Origin: Bacteroides sp.
Lineage (GTDB): Bacteria; Bacteroidota; Bacteroidia; Bacteroidales; Muribaculaceae
Direction: 5' to 3'
Assembly: GCA_014801595.1 (NCBI GenBank)
Contig: JAAVDV010000053.1
Coordinates: 1 to 10,639, forward strand
DNA length: 10,639 bases
Shown here: piece by piece, positions 1 through 6,189 of the stretch
Numbering within the stretch: the first letter of the stretch is position 1
Layout of the letters: each line of letters begins with the position of its first letter
The notes under the pieces: generated by a model
Database searches by the model: none
Told to the model about the DNA's origin: nothing
The model's input: only the letters and a program-made list of their open reading frames with translations
Program-made: the position numbers and the translations under genes

Positions 1-278
1 AAGATGGTGAGATATATATCAACGGCGAGAAAAATCCCTACTATACATTCAAATACGACTATTATTGGATGGAGGGTGACAACCGCGACCGTTCGCTCGA
101 TTCCCGTTACTGGGGTTTCGTGCCCGAAGACCATATCGTGGGCAGCCCGATGGTGGTGCTGATCTCTGTGGATGAAGAGCGCGCTCTTCTCGATAACGGC
201 AAGATCCGATGGAACCGCATCCTGAGCAATCCCAACCCCGACAAATCCAAAGCGGCCGAGAAGGGATGGAGCGAGTGA
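1..278 (+). CDS. lepB: Signal peptidase I, C-terminal part (5' end outside window)
   Basis: This is the end of a type I signal peptidase, the inner-membrane serine protease that cleaves Sec and Tat signal peptides on the periplasmic side. The reading frame is open from base 3 with no start in the window, so the gene is truncated by the window edge. The diagnostic late-family motif is visible as GDNRDRSLDSRYWGFVP, followed by a glycine-proline-type turn (VGSP) that usually precedes the last strand or membrane-proximal segment. The catalytic Ser and Lys lie upstream and cannot be checked. The C-terminus is short and polar (about 25 residues after the hydrophobic VVLISV stretch). The TGA stop overlaps the ATG of the next gene, suggesting translational coupling and an operon. 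Family assignment is firm; which lepB paralogue this is cannot be told. Confidence 0.95.
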   Translation, partial: DGEIYINGEKNPYYTFKYDYYWMEGDNRDRSLDSRYWGFVPEDHIVGSPMVVLISVDEERALLDNGKIRWNRILSNPNPDKSKAAEKGWSE

Positions 279-874
279 TGCCCGAGGGCGCGGTGGCCCC
301 ATATCTGGGATCACTGGAGATCTACCGGCGGTGGATGCGCCTGCGACTTGAAGGTCTCGACGACAACGGGGCATGGGGGAGGATTATCTCCGCCATGCCC
401 CGGGGGGAGAGACGCAGGGCGTTGGCGCGCACGACGGTGGCCGGAGCCAACGGCCAGGGCCCCCTGACATTGTCGGTGCCCGTGCAGGGTGGCGGATCGA
501 CGCTGAAGCGCGGATATCCCGGGGAGTGGCGGCTGTCGATGCACGGTCGCTGGCAGGCCGTGCATCTCGGAGCCTTGGCCACGGCCTGGTCGGCCACCCC
601 GTTTTTCCCTCACGTCATGCCCCTCATCCATGATGTCCTCGACTCCACATATGAGGGAATGCCTTTCCGGGAAATGACAGCTACGCTTCATCGAGTCATA
701 GCCGGTGTGCTCGATGTGGAGAGTCTGCTTCCCGAAATCAGAAGCCTTACCGGGGCCCGGGCGGATCTCATCCGCCGCCTCTCGGATGAAAAAATGAGCG
801 GCCTCCACACTGATTTCACGATTCTCGACGTTATATTCAAAAAAGGGCCGGAGGGTATATTCCTTCTGCTCTGA
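278..874 (+). CDS. WbqC-family protein
   Basis: This 198-residue protein resembles the WbqC-like family, whose members are found near polysaccharide or envelope genes and, in Bacteroidota, often next to signal peptidase; the biochemical role is not well established. Visible family landmarks are APYLGSLEIY at the N-terminus, AGANGQGPLTLSVPV at about residues 55-69, and HGRWQAVHLGALATAWSATP at about 89-108 followed by FF. These correspond to the 'R-NG--LTVPV' and 'H--W---HW-AL-TAY--SPFF' blocks of the family as I remember it; here an LG replaces the usual HW pair after H96. There is no signal peptide or membrane segment. I chose the ATG at 278 because it overlaps the lepB stop (TGATG) and gives the usual family N-terminus; the in-frame ATG at 266 is an alternative, and an ATG at 209 would lie deep inside lepB. 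AAGGGA at 261-266 could serve as a ribosome-binding site. Confidence 0.8.
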   Translation: MPEGAVAPYLGSLEIYRRWMRLRLEGLDDNGAWGRIISAMPRGERRRALARTTVAGANGQGPLTLSVPVQGGGSTLKRGYPGEWRLSMHGRWQAVHLGALATAWSATPFFPHVMPLIHDVLDSTYEGMPFREMTATLHRVIAGVLDVESLLPEIRSLTGARADLIRRLSDEKMSGLHTDFTILDVIFKKGPEGIFLLL

Positions 875-948
875 AAAATTATTCACAAGTCGAAACAACT
901 TCAAACAGAAAGAACACTCACACATCTCCACCGACATCTGACGCAATT

Positions 949-1593
949 ATGAGCCTCTCTTTTCCTAAATCCTTATCGTGCCGACGTCTGCTGCTGTCGC
1001 TGACAGCGGTTATCTTCTGTGTGGCCCGGATTATGGCCCAACCGGAGACTCCTAAGCTTGAGGTGAGAGTCTACGAGGGTTATCAATACTTCGTCGATGA
1101 ATACGGCGACACCTGCCGGATGACCTATATACGCCCGCTGGTGGTCTATCCCCCCATGAAGTTCAAGAACAAGAAGGAGGAGGAATTCTACTGGCGCACC
1201 GTACGCGACGTCCGTAAGACACTCCCCCTCGCAAAACTATCCTTCGCCACCCTCTGCGAGACCTACGAGTATATCCAGACCATCCCGGACCCCAAGAAGC
1301 GCGAGGAGCACCTCAAACGTCTTGAGAAAGATATCTTCGAGCAATACAAGCCGACGATGAAGACCATGACCAAGAATCAGGGGAAAATCCTCCTGAAGCT
1401 CATCAATCGCGAGACCGACCAAAGCTCGTTCAATATCGTCAAGGCCTTTCTCGGCAGTTTCCGCGCCGGTTTCTGGCAGACATTCGGGCGATTCTTCGGT
1501 ATGAACCTCAAGGCCGGGTATCATCCCGACAAGAACAAGGAGGACGCCACAATCGAGCGTATCGCCACTCTCATCGAACAGGGCTCATTATGA
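949..1593 (+). CDS. Exported DUF4294 domain-containing protein
   Basis: This 214-residue protein of unknown function matches the Bacteroidota-specific DUF4294 family. Residues 1-30 form a signal peptide: a basic start, a hydrophobic core LLLSLTAVIFCVA, and a likely cleavage after IMA before Q31. The mature domain begins with a VYEGYQYFVDEYGDTCR strand block (about 41-57), then a YPPMKFKNKKEEEFYWRTVR segment (67-86), a DVRKTLPLAK helix, and a long charged helical region (105-155) rich in Lys and Glu. The C-terminal 30 residues contain RFFGMNLKAGYHPDKNKEDA, a conserved-looking tail. Location is inferred to be periplasmic. A 74-nt gap separates it from the WbqC gene; no clear TAnnTTTG promoter was seen there, so it may be read through from lepB. 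Its stop overlaps the yidD start (ATGA). Function is unknown. Confidence 0.85.
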   Translation: MSLSFPKSLSCRRLLLSLTAVIFCVARIMAQPETPKLEVRVYEGYQYFVDEYGDTCRMTYIRPLVVYPPMKFKNKKEEEFYWRTVRDVRKTLPLAKLSFATLCETYEYIQTIPDPKKREEHLKRLEKDIFEQYKPTMKTMTKNQGKILLKLINRETDQSSFNIVKAFLGSFRAGFWQTFGRFFGMNLKAGYHPDKNKEDATIERIATLIEQGSL

Positions 1594-1814
1594 TAAAAAA
1601 ACTCCTCACCCGGATTCTCATCCTCCCCATCATCTTTTACCGTGGGGCGATTTCTCCGCATACTCCACCCTCATGCCGGTTCACGCCGACATGTTCCGCA
1701 TATGCCATGGAGGCCTTGCGGAAACACGGCCCCTTCAAGGGACTGTGGCTGGCGCTGAAAAGAATAAGCCGTTGCCATCCCTGGGGAGGCAGCGGCTATG
1801 ACCCTGTGCCTTAA
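1590..1814 (+). CDS. yidD: Membrane protein insertion efficiency factor YidD
   Basis: YidD is a small membrane-associated protein that aids YidC-dependent insertion of inner-membrane proteins. The 74-residue length is normal for the family. The sequence shows an N-terminal amphipathic or hydrophobic helix (residues 2-18, LLTRILILPIIFYRG), the hallmark SCRFTPTCSAYAMEAL block with Cys29 and Cys35, and the C-terminal SRCHPWGGSGYDPVP block with Cys62. All three conserved cysteines are therefore present. Its ATG overlaps the stop of the DUF4294 gene as ATGA, which indicates translational coupling. In many bacteria yidD sits beside rnpA and yidC; here it is instead behind the DUF4294 gene. Confidence 0.96.
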   Translation: MIKKLLTRILILPIIFYRGAISPHTPPSCRFTPTCSAYAMEALRKHGPFKGLWLALKRISRCHPWGGSGYDPVP

Positions 1815-1832
1815 CCTCTACTTATCCTGACC

Positions 1833-3746
1833 ATGAAAAGACAATTCCTGCTCATCTCATCTTTGGCCGTCACCGCCTTGACGGCAGGGGCCGACACCCT
1901 TGACTTCACGTATGACACGTTCGGGTCGACACATCAGAAATTCGGCTACAGTCGTCCGGAGACGATCAGCGTCGCGGTTTTTCTCCCTTCCGAGCTCGCC
2001 GGTAAAAGTGTGGCCGGCCTTAGTGTGCCGGTCTACGCGCAGCCCGATAAAATCACCGCTGTATCCGGATGGACCTCATCCTCACTCTCGCAGGAGACGG
2101 TTGACAAACTCGCATTCAACACCCCCGACGGAGTGGAGGCGGAGGGTGTCATCGATGCCGGCGGGATGCTCAGAGTGGTATTCGACAATCCGCCGGAGAT
2201 ACCGCAATCAGGCCTCTATGTGGGCTATACATTTACCGCCACCACGAAACTCTCAGGTTCATCTGTCGCCATGGTGGAGGGTAACAGGCAGGGAGAATCC
2301 TATTTTCTCTCATCCGGGGGAAGGAATACATGGACAGACCTCTATGACCTCAAGCGACTCGCCAGCGCGATGACGGTGACTCTCGACGGTGATTTCGACG
2401 CCGACGCGGCCTCGCTGATTCCGGATGCCGGGCAGGCCCTCGGTCTCGACAATCATTCCACAGAGATAATGATCGTCAACACCGGCACGAATCCTCTCCG
2501 CGAGATGGAATATTCATATACCGGTGGAAACGGTATATGCGGCACAGGTGCCGTCACATTCAATCCCCCTCTGGAGCCTGTCTATGGCCGGGGAATGAGA
2601 GTGGAGCTGCCGATGGACGCCTTCTCGGAGGCGGGGGAGTATGAGGTCTCAGTCGCCGTCACTTCCGTCAACGGCGAGACTTCCCCGGAGCCGGGAAGTT
2701 TTGCATTCCCTCTGACGGTGCAGTCTTTCGTGCCTGTATTCCGTCCGATAGTGGAGGAATACACATATCTGGGATGCGGCTGGTGTCCGCGTGGTTATGT
2801 GATGCTCGAACAGATGAAGGCCCGTCACGGCGACCGGTTCGTCGGAGTGTCCTACCATAGTTCCGAGAATGAAGTCGGGGCCATGGAATGCATCCCCGAC
2901 GAGGAGACCCCCTTATATCCCGTCCCGGGGTATCCCGCGGCCTCTCTGAACAGGGGTAGAAAAATAGATCCGGGAAGCGTCTCGGCCGATTGGGAAAAGA
3001 TAGCCTCCGGGCCTGCGGAGTGTGATGTCGAGATCGATTTCGCGTGGAGCGACGATACCGAAACAAGTCTCGTGGCCAAGGCTACGGCCAGATTTGTCAG
3101 AGATATGGAACGGCATAACTATGCCCTGGCGTTTATTCTTGTCGGCGACGGGCTTCACAGTCCGCGATGGATACAGCATAACTCCTACGGTTCGTTTGAG
3201 GCGACGGGTGAATACCTCATGCCGTTCTGGGACACTTTCGTGGGCAAAGGTGGAATGCTGGTGGATCTCGAGTTCAACGATATCGCCCTCGCGATGTCCG
3301 ACTACAGGGGGGTGGAAGGCTCTCTGCCTGAATCGCTTGAAGCAGGGGAGGAGTATCCCTTCACATATACCTTCGACGCGGATATGATCCGCAATCTGAG
3401 AGGTGATGAAATCGTGACGGATTACAATCGTCTGCGTTGCATCGCGCTTATCGTCGACAGGGAGACCGGCACCGTGGCCAACTGCAAGTCTTCACTTTAT
3501 CCTAATGGAGGCGATCCGTTTCCGGTGCGCGACGATCTTTCCTGGGAACCCGTGGTGGAGGAGGATAATGAAGTCTCCGGCACATCCGTCATTCCGGAGA
3601 GTGACGGGGCGGCTGTAGCGGAGATTCTCTACTACAGTCTGACGGGGAATCTGATTGATTCACCGTCCAAAGGGGCGCCGGTCATCAAGAAGGTAGTATA
3701 TGAGAATGGGGTGGTAAGATACTTTAAAGTGTTATTCAACATTTGA
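1833..3746 (+). CDS. Secreted Omp28-like thioredoxin-fold protein
   Basis: This 637-residue secreted protein begins with a signal peptide (MKRQFLLISSLAVTALTAGA, cleavage near residue 20 before DT). Residues 20-300 look like beta-rich, Ig/CARDB-type extracellular modules. At about 305 the sequence changes to RPIVEEYTYLGCGWCPRGYV, with a CxxC pair at Cys315 and Cys318, and later PGYPAASLNRG with a proline at 368 in the cis-Pro position. This arrangement fits Omp28-related proteins of Bacteroidota, which carry a thioredoxin-like fold. The C-terminus ends in a YYSLTGNLIDSP block followed by beta strands, like the small C-terminal module found on many Bacteroidales secreted proteins and resembling a type IX sorting domain. 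The start is 18 nt after the yidD stop, so it is probably co-transcribed. A redox role is inferred from CxxC only; substrate and final location are unknown. Confidence 0.75.
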   Translation: MKRQFLLISSLAVTALTAGADTLDFTYDTFGSTHQKFGYSRPETISVAVFLPSELAGKSVAGLSVPVYAQPDKITAVSGWTSSSLSQETVDKLAFNTPDGVEAEGVIDAGGMLRVVFDNPPEIPQSGLYVGYTFTATTKLSGSSVAMVEGNRQGESYFLSSGGRNTWTDLYDLKRLASAMTVTLDGDFDADAASLIPDAGQALGLDNHSTEIMIVNTGTNPLREMEYSYTGGNGICGTGAVTFNPPLEPVYGRGMRVELPMDAFSEAGEYEVSVAVTSVNGETSPEPGSFAFPLTVQSFVPVFRPIVEEYTYLGCGWCPRGYVMLEQMKARHGDRFVGVSYHSSENEVGAMECIPDEETPLYPVPGYPAASLNRGRKIDPGSVSADWEKIASGPAECDVEIDFAWSDDTETSLVAKATARFVRDMERHNYALAFILVGDGLHSPRWIQHNSYGSFEATGEYLMPFWDTFVGKGGMLVDLEFNDIALAMSDYRGVEGSLPESLEAGEEYPFTYTFDADMIRNLRGDEIVTDYNRLRCIALIVDRETGTVANCKSSLYPNGGDPFPVRDDLSWEPVVEEDNEVSGTSVIPESDGAAVAEILYYSLTGNLIDSPSKGAPVIKKVVYENGVVRYFKVLFNI

Positions 3747-3793
3747 TATTACGTCAGTTGGTTTGCGCCCCTCCATGAAGGCTGCGGCAGTTC

Positions 3794-5989
3794 TTAATTG
3801 CCGAGTTCGAGCTGGTTCCTGACAAGATTGTAGTAGTTGCCGCGCCGGGCGATCAACTCCTCGTGGGTGCCGGTCTCGGCGATATGTCCCTCTTCGACGA
3901 CGATTATCCTGTCGGCATCGCGGACGGTCGAGAGACGGTGGGCCACGACTACCACCGTGCGTCCGCGATAGAATTCCGCCAGGTTTTCCACGATGGCCCG
4001 CTCGTTGGCGGCGTCGAGAGCGTTGGTGGCTTCATCGAGCATTATGAAAGCCGGATCACGATAGACGGCCCGTGCTATGAGGATACGTTGCTTCTGTCCC
4101 TGGCTCAGGCCATGGCCGTCTGGACCGATGAGAGTGTCGTATCCGAGGGGTAGGCCGGCCACATATTCGTGGATATTGGCCATGCGGGCGGCATAGATAA
4201 GGCGGTCGGCATCGACTTCGCCGTCGGTTGCGGCAATGTTGCGCGCGATCGTATCGGAGAAGATTACGCCGTCCTGCATGACGACTCCGCATTGCCGCCG
4301 CCACCATTCGGGATCAAATTCGGTCAGGGGAGAGTCGCCGAGATATATCGCCCCCTCCGCAACGGGATAATAGCCGAGCAAGAGTTTTATGAGAGTGGTT
4401 TTTCCGCTGCCGGATGTGCCGACGATGGCCGTGACCTTCCCGTAGGGAATCTCAAGGTCGATATGGCCGATGGTATCGCGGAGGGCGTGGGGATCATATT
4501 TGAAGCTGACCGCGCGCATGGAGAGGCCGGCCCCTGCGGGGAGATCCCGGCGGTCGCCGGCATTGTCGCTTTCGTCGCGTCCGTTGTGGATCTCGTTGAT
4601 GCGCTCCAGAGATATTCGGACATCCTGCACTGAATAGATGAAGGCCATCAGCTGCTCGACGGGGGAATTCAGCTGGCCGATGATATATTGCACGGCCAGC
4701 ATCTCGCCGAGGCTCATGCGGCCGTCGATGACGGCTGTGGCGGCGAGAACGGTGATCAGAATGTTCTTGACTTCGTTGATGAAGATTGACCCGGCCTCCT
4801 GAGTCTGCTGCAGGCGCAGGGATTTCCACTGCACCCCGAAGAGTTCCGTCTGGGTGTCTTCCCATTCCTTGCGGCGGCGTTCGCGGCAGTTCTGGAGTTT
4901 GATCTCCTGCATGGTGGTGATGAACTGGTAGGTGCGGTTCTGGTTCTTTGCCTGGGCTTCGAAGAGGGTGTAGTCAAGCACCTTTCTCTTGCGCAGGAAA
5001 GCTGCGATCCATATGCCGTAGATGATGCTTCCAGCCAGAAACACGATGAAGATTATGCGGTTATAGACCAGGAGGACTCCACCGAATATGAGGAAGCTCA
5101 GGATGGTGAAGATCATGCCCAGCAGCTGTTGGGTGAGGAAGGTCTGCACTCTGCCATGGTCGCCGATGCGTTGCAGGAGGTCGCCCATCAGTCGGGTATC
5201 GAAGAATGACATCGGCAGGCGCAGCAACTTTATGAAGAAGTCGCTGACGAGGGAGATGTTGACGTGCATCGAGACATGGAGCAGCAGGCGGCGGCGTATG
5301 AAATCGGTGGCGGTGCGCCCGAGGACAATCATGAGTTCGCCGAGGAGCACGAGCCAAATGAAGTTTATGTCATTGTCGCGGATACCGACATCGACTATGC
5401 TCTGGGTCAGGAAGGGCATGACGAGCTGCAGCGCGCATCCGATGAGCAGCGTGAGGAATATCCTGAGGAAATGTGAGCGATAGCGACGCATGTATTTCCA
5501 GAGGAATGCGGCGGATGCGGGGCGCGCGTCATATTCGTGGCGTATCTTTCCGAATTCCTCGGTAGGCTCGAAGAACATGGCGATTCCCTTTTGCCGGTCG
5601 CCGTCAGTCGTCGAGACCCAATGCCTCGACATCTCTTCACGGTCGCAGGTATATTTCCCTTTTCCGGGGTCGGCGATATGGAAGCGCCTGCCATCCCGGC
5701 TGACCCGGTAAAGCACCACGAAATGGTTTTGGTTCCAATGGAGTATACAGGGGAGGGGAGCGTCGGCTAATCTGTCGATGGTGACTCTTGCCGCGGCGGA
5801 ATCAAGCGCGACGTCGCGTGCCGCGTCGGCAATAGCCTTGAGCGACACCCCCTCGCGTGTGGGGAAGCAACGTTGTTCGAGCCACCGTGTGGAGCATCGG
5901 AGTCCATAATGCCGGCATATCATGGCCAGGGATGCCACGCCGCAGTGCATCGAGTCAAGTTGGCGTATCAGTCGGAATCCTCTTCTCAT
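3794..5989 (-). CDS. Peptidase-domain (C39) ABC exporter, PCAT type
   Basis: This 731-residue half-transporter combines leader-peptide cleavage with export, the arrangement used for bacteriocins and other double-glycine-leader peptides. Domain order: a C39 cysteine peptidase (1-140) with Gln10, Cys16 in MHCG, His89 in QNHFVVLY and Asp107 in ADPGKG; a membrane domain (about 155-440) with six plausible hydrophobic helices; and a nucleotide-binding domain with Walker A GTSGSGKT (524-531), signature LSQGQ (628-632), Walker B IMLDEAT (Asp652, Glu653) and H-loop His684. All catalytic residues are present, so it should be active. The frame also has an ATG at 6034, but the promoter -7 box (6045-6052) would put the transcript start around 6039, leaving almost no leader; the ATG at 5989 also gives the usual short N-terminus before the peptidase. 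The gene is divergent from the TPR regulator and convergent with the Omp28-like gene, so it appears monocistronic. No HlyD-type adaptor or GG-leader peptide gene is next to it. Confidence 0.93.
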   Translation of the reverse strand: MRRGFRLIRQLDSMHCGVASLAMICRHYGLRCSTRWLEQRCFPTREGVSLKAIADAARDVALDSAAARVTIDRLADAPLPCILHWNQNHFVVLYRVSRDGRRFHIADPGKGKYTCDREEMSRHWVSTTDGDRQKGIAMFFEPTEEFGKIRHEYDARPASAAFLWKYMRRYRSHFLRIFLTLLIGCALQLVMPFLTQSIVDVGIRDNDINFIWLVLLGELMIVLGRTATDFIRRRLLLHVSMHVNISLVSDFFIKLLRLPMSFFDTRLMGDLLQRIGDHGRVQTFLTQQLLGMIFTILSFLIFGGVLLVYNRIIFIVFLAGSIIYGIWIAAFLRKRKVLDYTLFEAQAKNQNRTYQFITTMQEIKLQNCRERRRKEWEDTQTELFGVQWKSLRLQQTQEAGSIFINEVKNILITVLAATAVIDGRMSLGEMLAVQYIIGQLNSPVEQLMAFIYSVQDVRISLERINEIHNGRDESDNAGDRRDLPAGAGLSMRAVSFKYDPHALRDTIGHIDLEIPYGKVTAIVGTSGSGKTTLIKLLLGYYPVAEGAIYLGDSPLTEFDPEWWRRQCGVVMQDGVIFSDTIARNIAATDGEVDADRLIYAARMANIHEYVAGLPLGYDTLIGPDGHGLSQGQKQRILIARAVYRDPAFIMLDEATNALDAANERAIVENLAEFYRGRTVVVVAHRLSTVRDADRIIVVEEGHIAETGTHEELIARRGNYYNLVRNQLELGN

Positions 5990-6044
5990 AATGCAGGTTG
6001 ATAATAAACAAATTTTCGGCTCCTGTGGAGACATATATAATTTG

Positions 6045-6052
6045 CAAAGTTA
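6045..6052 (-). promoter_or_regulatory. Promoter -7 box of the C39 exporter gene
   Basis: On the minus strand the sequence is TAACTTTG, a perfect match to the Bacteroidota TAnnTTTG box, followed by CAAATTA. Transcription would start near 6039, about 50 nt before the chosen start codon at 5989. There is no TTTG at the usual distance (about 20 nt) upstream; that position reads AATG. Instead a dyad (6074-6091) sits further upstream, suggesting dependence on an activator. Confidence 0.65.
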
Positions 6053-6073
6053 CGATAAAACAATCATATTCAC

Positions 6074-6091
6074 ATTAGCCAAAAGGATAAA
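6074..6091. promoter_or_regulatory. Operator-like dyad, copy B (exporter promoter)
   Basis: Reads ATTAGCCAAAAGGATAAA on the plus strand, one good half-site (ATTAGCCA) and one degenerate half-site of the pattern ATTnnCCAnnTGGnnAAT. Its centre (6082.5) is 30.5 nt upstream of the first T of the exporter -7 box, the same distance as copy C before the barrel gene. Binding protein unknown. Confidence 0.6.
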
Positions 6092-6121
6092 AAAGTTGTA
6101 AGTAGCTGTTTGCTCATCCTG

Positions 6122-6135
6122 TCAACAGTTGTTGA
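6122..6135. promoter_or_regulatory. 14-bp perfect palindrome in the divergent intergenic region
   Basis: TCAACAGTTGTTGA is a perfect palindrome over 14 bases, extended on each side by a G-T wobble and a T-A pair. It lies between the two divergent promoters, about 61 nt upstream of the estimated transcript start of the TPR regulator gene. It is unlike the ATTnnCCA dyads, so it may be bound by a different factor or be fortuitous. Confidence 0.4.
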
Positions 6136-6144
6136 TATCCACGG

Positions 6145-6162
6145 ATTGGCCATTTGGATAAT
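6145..6162. promoter_or_regulatory. Operator-like dyad, copy A (TPR-regulator promoter)
   Basis: Reads ATTGGCCATTTGGATAAT and fits ATTnnCCAnnTGGnnAAT on both strands. It fully overlaps the -33 TTTG box (6153-6156) of the TPR regulator gene, so a bound protein would be expected to affect polymerase access, most simply as repression. Confidence 0.55.
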
Positions 6163-6184
6163 TGAGATTAAGTCGCTAATTTTG
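6153..6184 (+). promoter_or_regulatory. Canonical Bacteroidota promoter of the TPR regulator gene
   Basis: TTTG at 6153-6156 and TAATTTTG at 6177-6184 are separated by 20 nt, matching the primary sigma factor -33/-7 pattern of Bacteroidota. The -7 box ends only 5 nt before the ATG at 6190, so the transcript is predicted to be leaderless or nearly so. Confidence 0.7.
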
Positions 6185-6189
6185 TACCC

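Noticed and set aside
311..946. Long open frame on the minus strand under the WbqC gene (211 codons)
   Set aside because: It is antisense to a recognisable WbqC-family protein, its sequence is low-complexity Arg/Pro-rich as expected of a GC-rich shadow frame, and its start has no promoter.
1900..2373. Alternative plus-strand frame inside the Omp28-like gene
   Set aside because: Ser/Arg/Pro-rich shadow of a gene with a clear signal peptide and domain structure.
3747..3793. Bidirectional terminator between the convergent Omp28-like and exporter genes
   Set aside because: Expected by layout, but only a 4-pair stem around CATG (near 3770) is visible and no T-tract; not callable.
4169..4633. Open plus-strand frames opposite the C39 exporter
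   Set aside because: The minus-strand frame carries all ABC and C39 motifs; the opposite frames show no family pattern.
5990..6034. Upstream ATG at 6034 as start of the C39 exporter
   Set aside because: The predicted transcript start near 6039 leaves only about 5 nt, and the extra 15 residues (MSPQEPKICLLSTCI) are not expected before a C39 domain. Not fully excluded, because a leaderless start is proposed for the neighbouring gene.
6035..6189. Small frame on the minus strand (27 codons, starting at the CAT near 6151) as an exporter substrate
   Set aside because: No double-glycine leader, it overlaps the regulatory dyads, and it ends before the exporter promoter.
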